Source: Pseudozobellia thermophila
GTDB lineage: Bacteria > Bacteroidota > Bacteroidia > Flavobacteriales > Flavobacteriaceae
NCBI RefSeq assembly: GCF_900141855.1
Contig: NZ_FQYU01000009.1
Coordinates: forward strand, 1 to 64,000
Direction of reading: 5' to 3'
Length of the DNA stretch: 64,000 bases
The first letter of the stretch is position 1. Each line of letters begins with the position of its first letter. Made by a program: the position numbers and the translations under genes. This document shows positions 63,923-64,000 of the stretch, piece after piece. A model generated the notes under the pieces. The model was not told the origin of the DNA and did no database searches. It saw only the letters and a list, made by a program, of their open reading frames with translations.

Positions 63923-64000
63923 ATGAAAAAATCAGCCTTTTACCTATTAACCCTATGTGCCCTACTATTTTCCCTAAGCGCTTTTAACAGTTGTAGGGAA
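63923..64000 (+). CDS. Lipoprotein-type protein, 5' end only
   Basis: The first 26 codons code MKKSAFYLLTLCALLFSL followed by a lipobox-like AFNSC, so the product is probably lipid-anchored. The rest lies beyond the window and the family cannot be told. Confidence 0.6.
   Translation, partial: MKKSAFYLLTLCALLFSLSAFNSCRE

Noticed and set aside
1-64000. CRISPR arrays, tRNA, rRNA, insertion sequences
   Set aside because: No regular direct repeats, tRNA-like cloverleaf, rRNA segments or transposase genes were seen.

Overview
The window is a piece of a marine-type Bacteroidota chromosome, most likely Flavobacteriaceae. This is inferred from family content (DUF4157/DUF4255-type contractile injection genes, lipoproteins with a short lipobox, RND efflux operon, BLUF, PA2169-type and DUF1328 stress genes), from the near absence of Shine-Dalgarno sequences, and from mixed GC of about 45-55% in most genes. 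The genus cannot be told from the sequence alone.

The main feature is a complete extracellular contractile injection system (eCIS, a headless phage-tail-like injector of the Afp/PVC/AlgoCIS class) on the minus strand from 36723 down to 5718. In order of transcription it holds: DUF4255 tube terminator, an unknown 377-aa protein, two tail sheaths, two gp19-type tubes, a 56-aa DUF5908 protein, LysM hub protein, VgrG/gp5-gp27 spike, PAAR tip, gp25, two very large baseplate wedge proteins, a 1248-aa protein in the tail-fibre position, the tape measure, the AAA+ ATPase, and two DUF4157 cargo proteins. One cargo ends in an L,D-transpeptidase-like domain and the other (1904 aa) in an HNH nuclease-like domain. 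Genes are tightly packed, with TAATG or ATGA overlaps at several junctions. A PAS-LuxR regulator (36906-37619) lies just upstream, separated from the structural genes by a terminator-like hairpin and an operator-like inverted repeat.

Downstream of the eCIS (5113 to before base 1), a two-gene unit codes for a protein with two tandem uracil-DNA-glycosylase-like folds and a very long amidohydrolase-S41 protease fusion that runs off the window.

Upstream of the eCIS (38-54 kb) are a lipoprotein, an FAD-linked oxidase, an AT-rich 1440-aa membrane-anchored Cache/P-loop ATPase, and a divergent block of minus-strand genes: a Cys-rich transthyretin-like protein, V8-like protease, PGRP-type amidase, trypsin-subtilisin fusion, M19-like dipeptidase homologue and a small coiled-coil membrane protein. 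The enzymes in this block lack signal peptides. They look like eCIS cargo or an intracellular conflict/defence cassette, which is the least explained part of the window.

The right end is housekeeping: BLUF photoreceptor, exported RhaM-like protein, a three-gene RND efflux operon, a His-containing orphan, a GC-rich structured non-coding stretch, and stress genes (hemerythrin, PA2169/DUF2383, DUF1328).
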